A stretch of DNA of 10,000 nucleotides, from contig JAIWOG010000087.1 in assembly GCA_020217035.1 (NCBI GenBank), forward strand, positions 1 through 10,000, read 5' to 3'. The notes under the pieces were generated by a model. That model ran no database searches. It was not told the origin of the DNA and was given only the letters and a program-made list of their open reading frames with translations. The DNA comes from Magnetospirillum sp. GTDB lineage: Bacteria; Pseudomonadota; Alphaproteobacteria; Rhodospirillales; Magnetospirillaceae. The translations under genes were made by a program, and so were the position numbers. The stretch's first letter is position 1. Every line of letters begins with the position of its first letter. This document shows positions 1-7,508 of this stretch, in pieces.

Positions 1-832
1 CCATCACCCACAGATCGCGCCCCAGAAGCTCTGGCGCCACCGGCAAGGGCGCCAGTATGGCGGCGATGCCGACGATGCCCAGGGAATTGAAGATGCACGA
101 CCCGAAGACGTTGCCGATGGCCACCTGGGTGTGGCCGCGCCAGGCGGCGATCATCGAGGTCGCCATTTCGGGAAGCGAGGTTCCGATGGCCACCAGACTA
201 AGGCCGATCACCGCCTCGCTGACCCCGAAGGCCCGAGCCAGACCGGTGCCGCCCTTGACCAGGATGGCGGCGCCCACCACCAGCGCCACCACGCCGCCGA
301 CGCAGAACACCAAGGCCAGCCAATGGGACAGCACTGGTTTTTCCAGCTCGCGGGCTTCTTTTTCATGGATGCTGGCCCGGTGGTTTCGCTTTTCCAACTG
401 ATAGGCCCGCCATAAGTACCAGATCAGGCACGACACCAGGACCAGCCCCTGCCAGCGGCCGATGGCGCCATGGGCCGCCAGACCGGCGACCAAGGCGGCG
501 GCGGCGAAGTTGATCACACCGTCATGCAACAACATCGGACGCGACACCTGCATCGGCCGGATCAGGGCGCCGGCGGCGACAATCAGCAACAAATTGGCGA
601 TATTGCTGCCGACCACGTTGCCAAGCGCCATGTCGGGCGCCCCTTCCAGGGCGGCGCTGACCGACACCATCAATTCCGGCGCCGACGTCATCGCCCCCAC
701 CAGGGTCAGGCCGATGACCAGTTCCGACACGCCAAGACCACGGGCGACGGCCACCGACCCGCGCACCAGGGCCTCGCCACCGGTCAACAACAGCACCAGC
801 CCGGCGACGGTCAAGGACAGGTCGGTCAGCAT
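1..832 (-). CDS. Calcium/sodium antiporter, YrbG-like CaCA family (C-terminus beyond left edge)
   Basis: Predicted inner-membrane cation exchanger coupling Ca2+ movement to Na+ or H+. The reading frame gives 277 residues without a stop to the window edge; family members are roughly 310-330, so only the last helix or two are missing. Both family alpha repeats are visible. The first is at about 40-84 (VGAMTSAPEL, then GNVVGSNIANLLLI) and the second at about 209-253 (AIGTSLPEM, then GNVFGSCIFN). The acidic ligands are E53 and E222, with Asn at 80 and 249 at the partner positions. A charged cytoplasmic loop at about 142-168 separates the two halves. ATG at 832 is chosen because an in-frame TGA lies nine codons upstream and no other ATG follows it; the RBS is weak (AGGG, 12 bases away). 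The first repeat has Met where Gly of the usual GTS is expected, and the second has Cys in place of Asn. It is divergent from zntB across 73 bases, in which I see no clear promoter. The family is secure; the transported ion is inferred. Confidence 0.9.
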   Translation of the reverse strand, partial: MLTDLSLTVAGLVLLLTGGEALVRGSVAVARGLGVSELVIGLTLVGAMTSAPELMVSVSAALEGAPDMALGNVVGSNIANLLLIVAAGALIRPMQVSRPMLLHDGVINFAAAALVAGLAAHGAIGRWQGLVLVSCLIWYLWRAYQLEKRNHRASIHEKEARELEKPVLSHWLALVFCVGGVVALVVGAAILVKGGTGLARAFGVSEAVIGLSLVAIGTSLPEMATSMIAAWRGHTQVAIGNVFGSCIFNSLGIVGIAAILAPLPVAPELLGRDLWVM

Positions 833-905
833 TTTGTCGGCAATCCCTTGTTGTCGTCGTCAAGCTGCGTCACCATCCTTCTAACACATCCGTCACCGAG
901 GCCCC

Positions 906-1919
906 ATGCCCCCTGCCCTGACATCCGACATCAAGACCGGAACCCAGCCCGGATTGCGCTTTGCCGCCCTCTTGGACCGCAAGGGCGGCTGTCGCGACCT
1001 GGACTGGAACGGAGTGCGCGAATGGCGGCCCGAGGACGGGTTTCTGTGGATCCATCTGGAACGTGACGACGAATACGCCGCCCGCTGGCTGCGGCAGGAC
1101 AGCGGCGTCGACCCCCTGGTGGCCCTGGCCTTGTTGGCCGAAGAATCCCGCCCGCGGGTCGAGGACGTGGACGACAATTTGCTGGTGGTGTTGCGGGGCG
1201 TCAACGTGGACGAAGCCAGCGCCACGCCGGAACTGGTGCCCATCCACATCTGGGGGGAAGCCGACCGGCTGATCTCGTTGCGGGACAAGGACCATCAACT
1301 GTCCGCGCTGCGCAACATCCGCTTGGCCCTGCTGACCGGCAAGGGCCCCCGGACGCCGGGCGGCTTGCTGGCGCAGATCGCCGAGCGGGTGGTGGAACAC
1401 CTGGAAATCGTCCTGGACGGTCTGGAAGACGAGATCGGCACCCTGGAAGACCAGGCGCTGGAGCAAGAAGCCGACGCCGACATGCGCGGCAACCTGGCCA
1501 TGGCGCGGCGTCGCACCATTCAACTGCGCCGCTATCTGGGGCCGCAGCGCGACGCCCTTTACCGCATCCAGCACGACGATTCGTCGTGGCTGTCCCAGGA
1601 CGCCCGCCTGCGCCTGCGCGAGGTCACCGACAAGGTGGTGCGCCACATCGAAGACCTGGATGCGTTGCGCGAACGTGCCACCGTGTTGCATGAAGACATG
1701 TCGGCGCAGATCGCCGAACAGATCGCCAAGAACTCGAACCGCTTCACCGCGCTTACCGCCTTGCTGCTGCCGCCGTCGCTGATCGCCGGCCTGCTGGGGG
1801 CGAATATCGGCGGTATTCCCGGCAATGACGACCCCCTGGCCTTCTGGGAATTGTGCGCCATCATCGCGGTCTTGATGCCGGGCTTGTGGTGGCTTTTGAA
1901 GCGATTCCGCTGGCTGTGA
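906..1919 (+). CDS. zntB: ZntB/CorA-family divalent metal transporter
   Basis: Predicted inner-membrane pentameric transporter of the CorA superfamily, ZntB branch (Zn2+ transport in enterobacteria; direction and metal here are inferred). The 337-residue length is typical. Residues 1-150 form the cytoplasmic alpha/beta domain. About 155-275 are long charged helices forming the funnel. Two C-terminal transmembrane helices lie at about 278-298 and 312-331, with a short basic tail. The loop signature is GANIGGIPG at 298-306; GGIPG is characteristic of ZntB proteins, while the middle residue of the GxN motif is Ala instead of the usual Met or Val. The ATG at 906 is preceded by GAGG about five bases upstream. 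The gene ends right before a strong hairpin terminator, so it is probably monocistronic. CorA Mg2+ transport cannot be excluded. Confidence 0.9.
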   Translation: MPPALTSDIKTGTQPGLRFAALLDRKGGCRDLDWNGVREWRPEDGFLWIHLERDDEYAARWLRQDSGVDPLVALALLAEESRPRVEDVDDNLLVVLRGVNVDEASATPELVPIHIWGEADRLISLRDKDHQLSALRNIRLALLTGKGPRTPGGLLAQIAERVVEHLEIVLDGLEDEIGTLEDQALEQEADADMRGNLAMARRRTIQLRRYLGPQRDALYRIQHDDSSWLSQDARLRLREVTDKVVRHIEDLDALRERATVLHEDMSAQIAEQIAKNSNRFTALTALLLPPSLIAGLLGANIGGIPGNDDPLAFWELCAIIAVLMPGLWWLLKRFRWL

Positions 1920-1920
1920 C

Positions 1921-1950
1921 AAAAAAGGCGCCCCCTGGGGGGCGCCTTTC
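1921..1950. terminator. Bidirectional Rho-independent terminator between zntB and fbp
   Basis: A perfect 11-base-pair inverted repeat (1924-1934 with 1939-1949) encloses a four-base loop. Its core is GGCGCCCC/GGGGCGCC, flanked by AAA and TTT. Six A's precede it on the plus strand, giving a T6 tract for leftward transcripts, and TTTCTAT follows for rightward transcripts. It starts two bases after the zntB stop and ends nine bases before the fbp stop, so it can serve both convergent genes. Confidence 0.9.
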
Positions 1951-1958
1951 TATGGGGT

Positions 1959-2966
1959 TCAACCGGCTTCCCGGTGATAAGCCTCGATCCGTTCCACCTC
2001 GTTCTTCGATCCCAGGATGACCGGAACCCGCTGGTGCAGGCCGGTGGGCTCGACTTCCAACATGCGGCCACGGCCGGTGCTGGCTACACCGCCGGCTTGC
2101 TCGACGATGAAGGACATGGGGTTGGCTTCGTACATCAAGCGCAGCTTGCCGCCCTTCTTGATGTTCTCGGAATCGGCGGGATACATGAAGACGCCGCCGC
2201 GCACCAGGATGCGATGGACCTCGGCCACCATGGAGGCGACCCAGCGCATGTTGAAATCCTTGCCGCGCGGGCCTTCCTTGCCGGCCAGGCATTCGTCGAC
2301 GTAGCGCTTGACCGGTTCTTCCCAGAACCGGGATCGCGAGGCGTTGATGGCAAATTCCTTGGTGTCGGCGGGGATGACCATGTTGGGGTGGGTCAGGAAG
2401 AACATCCCCACGTCACGGTCCAAGGTGAAGCCGTTGACCCCCTTGCCGGTGGTCAGCACCAGCATGGTGGACGAGCCGTAAAGGGCGTAGCCGGCGCAAA
2501 CCTGCTTGATTCCGGGTTGCAGGAAAGCCTCGGCCGAGGCCGGATCGGCGCCTTCCGGCAGCTTCAGGATCGAAAAGATCGAACCAACGGAAATGTTGAC
2601 GTCGATGTTGGACGAGCCGTCCAGCGGATCGAACAACAGCAGATACTTGCCGTCGGCGCTGCCCTTGACCGCGTGGACGTCTTCCAGTTCTTCCGACGCC
2701 ATGGCGGCGTAATTTCCGCCCAAGGCGTTCATGTGCAGGAAAATGTCGTTGGCGAGGACGTCCAGGGGCTTTTGATCCTCGCCCTGGACATTGGTGGTGC
2801 CGGCGATGCCGTGATTGCCCACCAGGGCACCACGGTTGACCTCGTGCGAGACCATCTTGCAGGCGGTGATGATGTCGTTCATCAACGAGGTGAAGGCGCC
2901 GGTGCCGCCCAGGCGACGCTGCTCCTCCAGCAGGAAATGGGTCAGAGTGATCCGCTTATAGGGCAT
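1959..2966 (-). CDS. fbp: Fructose-1,6-bisphosphatase class I
   Basis: Hydrolyses fructose-1,6-bisphosphate to fructose-6-phosphate in gluconeogenesis (and in the Calvin cycle of autotrophs); cytosolic, Mg2+-dependent. The 335 residues match the class I family. Visible motifs are [16 protein letters not shown] (50-65), the acidic pair in SEELED (91-96), the metal site [10 protein letters not shown] (113-122), NASRSRFW (208-215), and the substrate/metal segment GGKLRLMYE (272-280) ending in the catalytic Glu. All key acidic residues are present, so the enzyme should be active. The frame is open 31 codons further upstream, but ATG at 2966 is preferred: AGAGGGA lies about five bases ahead of it and homology begins at PYKRITL. 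It is divergent from hybE across 144 bases and ends at the shared terminator. No Calvin-cycle neighbours are visible, so a housekeeping gluconeogenic role is the default reading. Confidence 0.97.
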   Translation of the reverse strand: MPYKRITLTHFLLEEQRRLGGTGAFTSLMNDIITACKMVSHEVNRGALVGNHGIAGTTNVQGEDQKPLDVLANDIFLHMNALGGNYAAMASEELEDVHAVKGSADGKYLLLFDPLDGSSNIDVNISVGSIFSILKLPEGADPASAEAFLQPGIKQVCAGYALYGSSTMLVLTTGKGVNGFTLDRDVGMFFLTHPNMVIPADTKEFAINASRSRFWEEPVKRYVDECLAGKEGPRGKDFNMRWVASMVAEVHRILVRGGVFMYPADSENIKKGGKLRLMYEANPMSFIVEQAGGVASTGRGRMLEVEPTGLHQRVPVILGSKNEVERIEAYHREAG

Positions 2967-3110
2967 CGTTCCCTCTCTACTTGGCATTTTTGTGAAGCGC
3001 GCCCGCGCAAATCCACGCTCATAGCCCAGACGCGGCCCAGATGCAATGTCGCCTCGCATTCAAAGGCGTCCTTGGCTAAACTTCGCCGCCCATTGACCAC
3101 GAGGTTTTTC

Positions 3111-3575
3111 ATGTTCGAAGCGCTGACTGCCCAGGATCTGGCCGTCGTCAACCAACTGGCTGACGTCTTCACCCGCATCGGCGACGAACGCATGAAGGAC
3201 ATCGGACTTTACAACCACGCGCTGCGCGTCGAGGTCGTCGGCTTCCGCCCGTGGCAGACCGAGGACGGCCAGAACTGGATCGCCGGCATCCTGGTGACCC
3301 CGTGGTTCATGAACTTCATGATGCTGCCCAAGCACCCCGACCAGTTGGCCGGCACCGTGGCGGCGCAGAAACGCCGGGTGCAGATGCCATGCGGCGAGGT
3401 GGTGTTCACCATCGGCGAGGTCGAGGAAATCGGCATGTACATGGCGGCTTCGCTTTATTCCCCCATGGGGCGTTTCGACGTGCACGAAATGGCGGTGGCC
3501 ACCGCCTGGGCGGCAATCGACAAGTATTTCAAGGTTCCCGAGGTCGAGGAACCAGGCGGTCCCGTCAAGCCGTGA
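3111..3575 (+). CDS. hybE: HybE/HupJ-family [NiFe]-hydrogenase assembly chaperone
   Basis: A 154-residue soluble protein of the HybE/HupJ family. Characterised members help assemble Tat-exported uptake [NiFe] hydrogenases by acting on subunits before export. Recognisable blocks are ALRVEVVGFRPW (37-48), LVTPWFMNFMMLP (61-73), the PCGEVVFT segment (93-100) and LYSPMGRFDVHEMA (115-128), in the family order and spacing. Family members usually have P-(A/S)-G at the third block; here it is P-C-G. ATG at 3111 has GAGG six bases upstream (3101-3104). The stop overlaps the GTG start of mobA, indicating translational coupling. No hydrogenase structural or hyp gene is visible nearby, so the client is unknown. 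The family call is fairly secure from motif recall; hydrogenase as client is inferred and could be wrong for this orphan copy. Confidence 0.85.
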   Translation: MFEALTAQDLAVVNQLADVFTRIGDERMKDIGLYNHALRVEVVGFRPWQTEDGQNWIAGILVTPWFMNFMMLPKHPDQLAGTVAAQKRRVQMPCGEVVFTIGEVEEIGMYMAASLYSPMGRFDVHEMAVATAWAAIDKYFKVPEVEEPGGPVKP

Positions 3576-4171
3576 GCCGAATTGCCGGACTGATCGTGGC
3601 GGGTGGATTGTCGCGCCGTCTGGGCGGCGGCGACAAATGCCTGTTGCGAGTGGCCGAAAAAAGCCTGCTGGATCGCGCCATCTCGCGCCTGGCCCCACAG
3701 GTCGGGCCGATGGCGCTGAACGCCAATGACGACCCGCGTCGCTTCGCCCCCTGCCCGCTGCCGGTGCTGGCCGATTGCCTGCCTGACCGTCCGGGTCCCC
3801 TGGCTGGCATCCTGACCGGACTGATATGGGCGAAAAACCAGGGATTTGAGTGGTGCCTGACCGTTCCCGGCGACACCCCGCTGTTTCCTCTGGATTTGGC
3901 CGAACGCTTACAACAGGCCGTGGACCGGGGGGCGCCGGCGGCCATCGCCGCCAGCAATGGACACCCGCATCCGGTCTTCGGCCTGTGGCCTGTGACCTGG
4001 ATCATGGAAATCGAAAAAGCTGTGGCGGAGAAGCGCTTGGGCGTGTGGAATCTCGCCCATTCCTTGGGGGCCGCCGAAGTGGACTGGCCCTGTGCGCCAT
4101 TCGATCCCTTCCTGAACGTCAACACCCCCGCCGACGTGGAATCCCTGGAAGAAATCCTTAGACGGCGATAA
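3572..4171 (+). CDS. mobA: Molybdenum cofactor guanylyltransferase MobA
   Basis: Transfers GMP from GTP to Mo-molybdopterin to form the guanine dinucleotide cofactor used by DMSO-reductase-family enzymes; cytosolic. The 199 residues fit the family. The N-terminal nucleotide-binding signature LIVAGGLSRRLGGGDK spans 7-22 and GPLAGI is at 75-80. The Mg2+-binding Asp is in VPGDTP (98-103, D101), where most MobA proteins have PCD instead of PGD. HPHPVFGLW is at 131-139 and NVNTPAD at 182-188. The start is GTG at 3572-3574, sharing bases with the hybE TGA; there is no separate Shine-Dalgarno gap, so translation is probably coupled to hybE. The last 14 bases overlap the convergent Mth938-domain gene. 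MocA-type cytidylyltransferase is less likely given the GLSRRLGG motif and short length. Confidence 0.93.
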   Translation: MSRIAGLIVAGGLSRRLGGGDKCLLRVAEKSLLDRAISRLAPQVGPMALNANDDPRRFAPCPLPVLADCLPDRPGPLAGILTGLIWAKNQGFEWCLTVPGDTPLFPLDLAERLQQAVDRGAPAAIAASNGHPHPVFGLWPVTWIMEIEKAVAEKRLGVWNLAHSLGAAEVDWPCAPFDPFLNVNTPADVESLEEILRRR

Positions 4172-4532
4172 GCGCGGCGGCGACGTCGCGGCCTTCGGTC
4201 AGCAGCACGTTGTACGTGCGGCACGCCGCCCCGGTGTCCATGGGCTCGACCACAATGCCGTGTCCCCGCAAGGTCTGCCGCAATCCCTTTGGCAGCGCGG
4301 TCATGGACCGGCCACACCCAATCAACAATATCCCCGGTAGCGGCTGATAATCGATGGCCGCACGCAACGTGTCGACGGTGATCTCGGCCACCGAGAAGAC
4401 CGGCCAGGCCAAGGTTTGCTTGGCCAGGATCAACACCGAACCTTCATGGCGGATTCCCGAAATGGTGAATCCGCCATCGCCGTAACCGGAGATCAGTTGG
4501 TATTCAGCGCTGACGACCGGTGTGATGTCCAT
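4158..4532 (-). CDS. Mth938-domain protein (DUF498, NDUFAF3-like)
   Basis: A small soluble protein of 124 residues covering one Mth938/DUF498 domain. The family includes mitochondrial NDUFAF3, an assembly factor of respiratory complex I; the bacterial function is not established. Visible features are the glycine-rich LLIGCGRSM strand-turn (69-77) and the C-terminal signature EPMDTGAACRTYNVLL (96-111), followed by EGRDVAAALI (113-122). The frame is open 41 codons upstream inside secF, but ATG at 4532 is chosen because the domain starts there and it forms a TGATG overlap with the secF stop, pointing to translational coupling as the last gene of the yajC-secD-secF operon. Its 3' end overlaps mobA by 14 bases, leaving no room for a terminator between them. 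Identification is firm at domain level only. Confidence 0.92.
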   Translation of the reverse strand: MDITPVVSAEYQLISGYGDGGFTISGIRHEGSVLILAKQTLAWPVFSVAEITVDTLRAAIDYQPLPGILLIGCGRSMTALPKGLRQTLRGHGIVVEPMDTGAACRTYNVLLTEGRDVAAALIAV

Positions 4533-5476
4533 CAGGGGGCCGCCTGGGCAGCCGCCTCGTCTTCCTCGCGATCCTTGCCGACCCGCAGCTTGAAATAGAT
4601 CAGCACCGGCAGCGCCACATACATGGACGAGAAAGTGCCGACCACCAAACCCCACAGCAGCGAAGCGGCGAAACCGTGCAGCACCTCGCCTCCCAAAACC
4701 AGCAGGGCGATGACGGTGACGAATACCGTCGCCACGGTCAGGAAGGTGCGGGCCAGGGTCTCGTTGACCGACTGGTTCAGCAATTCGTAGATGGACAGGC
4801 TTTTGTATTTGCGCAGGTTCTCGCGCACACGGTCATAGATGACCACGGTGTCGTTGATGGAATAGCCGGCGATGGTCAGGATGGCGGCGACGCTGGTCAG
4901 GTTGAACTCCATCCCGGTGACCGAAAAGAAGCCGAAGGTCAGGATGACGTCGTGGAAGGTGGCGATCAAGGCGCCCACGCCGAACTGCCATTCGAACCGG
5001 AACCACACATAGGCGGCGATGGCCAGGACCGCAAGTCCGACCGCCAGCACCCCGTCGCGCTTCAGTTCGTCGCCCACCTTGGGGCCGACGATTTCGACAC
5101 GGCGATAATCATAGCCGGTGCCCAAGGTGTCCTTGACCTTGGCCAAGGCCGCCATCTGCGCCTTTTCGTCACCGTCCTGCTTTTGCACGCGGACCATGAC
5201 GTCACGCCCCGTTTCGCCGAATTGTTGCAGCGACACCTCGCCCAGACCCAGGTTCCCCAATTGGTCGCGCATCTTGCCGATATCGGCTGGACCGTCGGTG
5301 GTCTGCACCTCGATCAGGATGCCGCCGGCGAAGTCGATGCCGAAATTGAAGCCCTTGGTGGCGATGGAGACGAAGGTACCGACGATCAGCGTCGCGGTCA
5401 GGGCGAAGGCGAAAAGCCGCTTACCGACGAAGTCGAACTTGGGCGTATGGGCGATGAGATTGCCGTAGAAGCTCAT
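4532..5476 (-). CDS. secF: Protein translocase subunit SecF
   Basis: Inner-membrane RND-type subunit of the SecDF-YajC complex, which uses the proton-motive force to help pull secreted proteins through SecYEG. The 314 residues are standard. The first helix is at about 20-39, followed by FGIDFAGG (45-52) and a periplasmic domain of about 53-130. VGPKVGDEL at 130-138 marks entry to the second membrane block of five helices (about 142-295). It carries AGYSINDTVVIYDRVREN (203-220), the conserved proton-relay region, and NETLARTFLT (238-247). The tail is charged and alanine-rich. The start at 5476 lies 11 bases after the secD stop, with GAGGA overlapping that stop as the ribosome site. The stop overlaps the start of the Mth938-domain gene. 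Confidence 0.98.
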   Translation of the reverse strand: MSFYGNLIAHTPKFDFVGKRLFAFALTATLIVGTFVSIATKGFNFGIDFAGGILIEVQTTDGPADIGKMRDQLGNLGLGEVSLQQFGETGRDVMVRVQKQDGDEKAQMAALAKVKDTLGTGYDYRRVEIVGPKVGDELKRDGVLAVGLAVLAIAAYVWFRFEWQFGVGALIATFHDVILTFGFFSVTGMEFNLTSVAAILTIAGYSINDTVVIYDRVRENLRKYKSLSIYELLNQSVNETLARTFLTVATVFVTVIALLVLGGEVLHGFAASLLWGLVVGTFSSMYVALPVLIYFKLRVGKDREEDEAAAQAAP

Positions 5477-5487
5477 GATTCAGGTCC

Positions 5488-7056
5488 TCACAACGGCAAG
5501 GTCTTGGGGCGGCGCCAGCGGATCCAGGTTCCCACCATCAGGCGGGTCACCATGATGGCGGTGAACATCGAGGTCATCAGGCCCAACGACAGGGTGACAG
5601 CGAAACCGCGCACCGGGCCGGAACCGAACTGGAACAGCAGCGCGGCGGCGGCCAGAGTGGTCAGGTTGGCGTCCAAGATGGTTCCGAAAGCGCGTTCGAA
5701 GGCCACCTGCACGGTGGACACCAAACCGCGTCCGTTGCGCTGTTCTTCGCGCATGCGTTCGTAGATCAGCACGTTGGCGTCAACCGCCATGCCCATGGTC
5801 AGCACGATGCCTGCGATGCCGGGCAAGGTCAGGGTAGCCCCCAACACCGACATCAGGGCCAACAAGATGATCAAGTTCAACACCAGGGCGACATTGGCCA
5901 GCAGCCCCAAGGTGCCGTAGATCAGCATCATGAAGACGACGACGGCGACCAGGCCGACGACGCTGGCGATGGCGCCGGCCTGGATGGAATCGGCGCCCAA
6001 ATCAGGACCGACGGTACGTTCTTCCAGCACCTGCAGCGGCGCCGGCAGTGCGCCGGCACGCAGCAGCAGCGCCAGGTCATGGGCATCCTGGGTGGTGAAG
6101 CTGCCCGAGATGACACCGGAACCGCCCAGGATGGGTTCGTTGATGCGCGGGGCCGAGATGACCTTTTCGTCCAAGACGATGGCCAGCATCTTGCCGGCAT
6201 TGGCCGAGGTGGTGTCGCCGAAACGCTTACCGCCGGCCACCGAGAAGCGGAACGAAACCACCGGCCGCCCCTCCTGGAAGGTGGCCTGGGCGTCGGTCAG
6301 CATGTCGCCGCCCACTTCGACGCGTTTGCGCACCACGTATTGCGAGGGGCCGCCACGACCGGCTTCGGCCGACGGCATCAACACCGAGCCCGGCGGCACC
6401 CGGCCGCGGATTGCGTCTTCGGGGCTGGCGGTGTCGTCGACCAGATGGAAGGTCAGCTTGGCGGTCTTGCCCAAAAGCGACTTGATGTGTTCCGGATTTT
6501 TCACGCCAGGCAATTGGACGATGATGCGATCGGCGCCTTGGCGTTGAATGGACGGTTCACGGGTTCCCAATTCGTCGACGCGGCGGCGGACGATGCCGAT
6601 GGATTGCTCGACCGCCTGGTTGACGCGCTTGGCCATGGCTTGGTCGTTATAGGTGAACACGATCAGGCCATCGGACGACACCGTCATCTCGGCTTCGGGA
6701 TCCAGCTTGCGCAGTTCGGGGCGAACGCGTTCACGCTCGGCTTCGTCCGAGACGCGAACCTTGACGCTGTCCAAGCCGGAAACCCCCAGTTCGGCGTAAC
6801 GCACCTTTTCCTTGCGAAGGGCGGCACGCAGCACCTCGACCAGGCCGGTCAGGTGCTCGCGCTTCACATAGGCGGTGTCCACTTCCAGCAAAAGATAGGA
6901 ACCGCCCTGCAGATCAAGCCCCAGGCTGACCGGTTGCCACCACGATGGCATGCGGTCGGTGGTTTCCCGCGGCAGCAGGTTGGGTGCGGCCCAGATCGCC
7001 CCGCACAGGGCGACCAGCAGCACCATCACGATCTTCCACTTGGGAAATTGAAGCAT
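5488..7056 (-). CDS. secD: Protein translocase subunit SecD
   Basis: Partner of SecF in the SecDF-YajC complex; its large periplasmic domain captures emerging preproteins and its membrane part conducts protons. The 522 residues are typical of the alphaproteobacterial form. Helix 1 is at about 8-26, followed by LGLDLQGGSYLLLEVD (45-60). The periplasmic domain reaches to about 350, with RRRVDELGTREPSIQRQGAD (157-176) in its first part. Five helices follow at about 358-510, with MGMAVDANVLIYERMREE (421-438) holding the conserved membrane Asp (D426) and GTILDANLTTL (458-468). The start at 7056 has only a weak CGGAA-like ribosome site and lies 32 bases downstream of yajC, so it probably relies on the yajC promoter. 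Confidence 0.98.
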   Translation of the reverse strand: MLQFPKWKIVMVLLVALCGAIWAAPNLLPRETTDRMPSWWQPVSLGLDLQGGSYLLLEVDTAYVKREHLTGLVEVLRAALRKEKVRYAELGVSGLDSVKVRVSDEAERERVRPELRKLDPEAEMTVSSDGLIVFTYNDQAMAKRVNQAVEQSIGIVRRRVDELGTREPSIQRQGADRIIVQLPGVKNPEHIKSLLGKTAKLTFHLVDDTASPEDAIRGRVPPGSVLMPSAEAGRGGPSQYVVRKRVEVGGDMLTDAQATFQEGRPVVSFRFSVAGGKRFGDTTSANAGKMLAIVLDEKVISAPRINEPILGGSGVISGSFTTQDAHDLALLLRAGALPAPLQVLEERTVGPDLGADSIQAGAIASVVGLVAVVVFMMLIYGTLGLLANVALVLNLIILLALMSVLGATLTLPGIAGIVLTMGMAVDANVLIYERMREEQRNGRGLVSTVQVAFERAFGTILDANLTTLAAAALLFQFGSGPVRGFAVTLSLGLMTSMFTAIMVTRLMVGTWIRWRRPKTLPL

Positions 7057-7088
7057 GACGGTTCCGTCTTTGGCAGAAAGAAAAAGGA

Positions 7089-7463
7089 TTACTTTTCGGC
7101 GGGGGCTTCGGATTCGTCCTTGGACTCTTCCTTGCCGGCCACCGGTTCGGTCTTGGACACCACTTCCTGGATGGCCGAGCGAACCACGCGGACCTTGACG
7201 CCGTCGGCGATTTCAACCTGGACCTCGGTGTCGCTGGTCACCTTGGCGACCTGCCCCATGATGCCGCCGCCCAGCACCACGCGGTCGCCGCGGCGCAGGG
7301 CGCTCAGCATTTCCTTGTGCGCCTTCATGCGCTTTTGTTGCGGGCGGATCATCAGGAAGTAGAAGACCACGAAGATCAGGATCAGAGGCAGGAAGGCCTC
7401 GACGCCTCCGGCGAGCCCACCAGCGGGAGCGGCGGCCTGGGCATAGGCGGGGGACACGAACAT
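7089..7463 (-). CDS. yajC: Preprotein translocase subunit YajC
   Basis: Small accessory subunit of the SecDF-YajC complex. The 124 residues comprise a short N-terminal segment ending in PAYAQAAAPAGG, a single transmembrane helix at about 23-39, the family hallmark RPQQKRMKAHKEML (40-53), and a cytoplasmic beta-rich domain with LRRGDRVVLGGGIMGQV (56-72). A Lys/Glu-rich acidic tail from about 104 is longer than in enterobacterial YajC. ATG at 7463 is preceded by a good AAGGAG site (7471-7476 on the plus strand) with seven bases of spacing. It is the first gene of the leftward operon yajC-secD-secF-Mth938 gene, read from the promoter candidate at 7509-7536. Confidence 0.97.
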   Translation of the reverse strand: MFVSPAYAQAAAPAGGLAGGVEAFLPLILIFVVFYFLMIRPQQKRMKAHKEMLSALRRGDRVVLGGGIMGQVAKVTSDTEVQVEIADGVKVRVVRSAIQEVVSKTEPVAGKEESKDESEAPAEK

Positions 7464-7508
7464 GGAAGAACTCCTTGGATCAGTGGCCTTTCATGGCGAA
7501 GTCAGCGG

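Noticed and set aside
833..905. Search for divergent promoters or a metal-regulator operator between the antiporter and zntB.
   Set aside because: No convincing -10/-35 pair or inverted repeat was seen in the 73 bases.
870..1922. Long open frame (350 codons) antisense to zntB.
   Set aside because: It is the mirror frame of a high-GC gene. Its product is a Gln/His/Gly/Val-rich mix without domains, whereas the plus strand gives a complete ZntB.
2967..3110. TTGCAT and TATGAG 17 bases apart on the minus strand as an fbp promoter.
   Set aside because: Only three and four of six consensus positions match, which is expected by chance in a stretch of this length.
1974..3575. A 533-codon plus-strand frame running antisense through all of fbp and continuing in frame into hybE, resembling a fusion protein.
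   Set aside because: The first part is low-complexity mirror-frame sequence opposite a complete fbp. HybE homology and a good GAGG site begin only at 3111.
4676..5764. A 362-codon plus-strand frame opposite secF and secD.
   Set aside because: Rich in Asp/Gly/Gln/His with no recognisable domain; it crosses the boundary of two well-supported genes on the other strand.
6079..7362. A 427-codon plus-strand frame opposite secD and yajC.
   Set aside because: Same mirror-frame composition, no ribosome site or domain, and it spans the secD-yajC junction.
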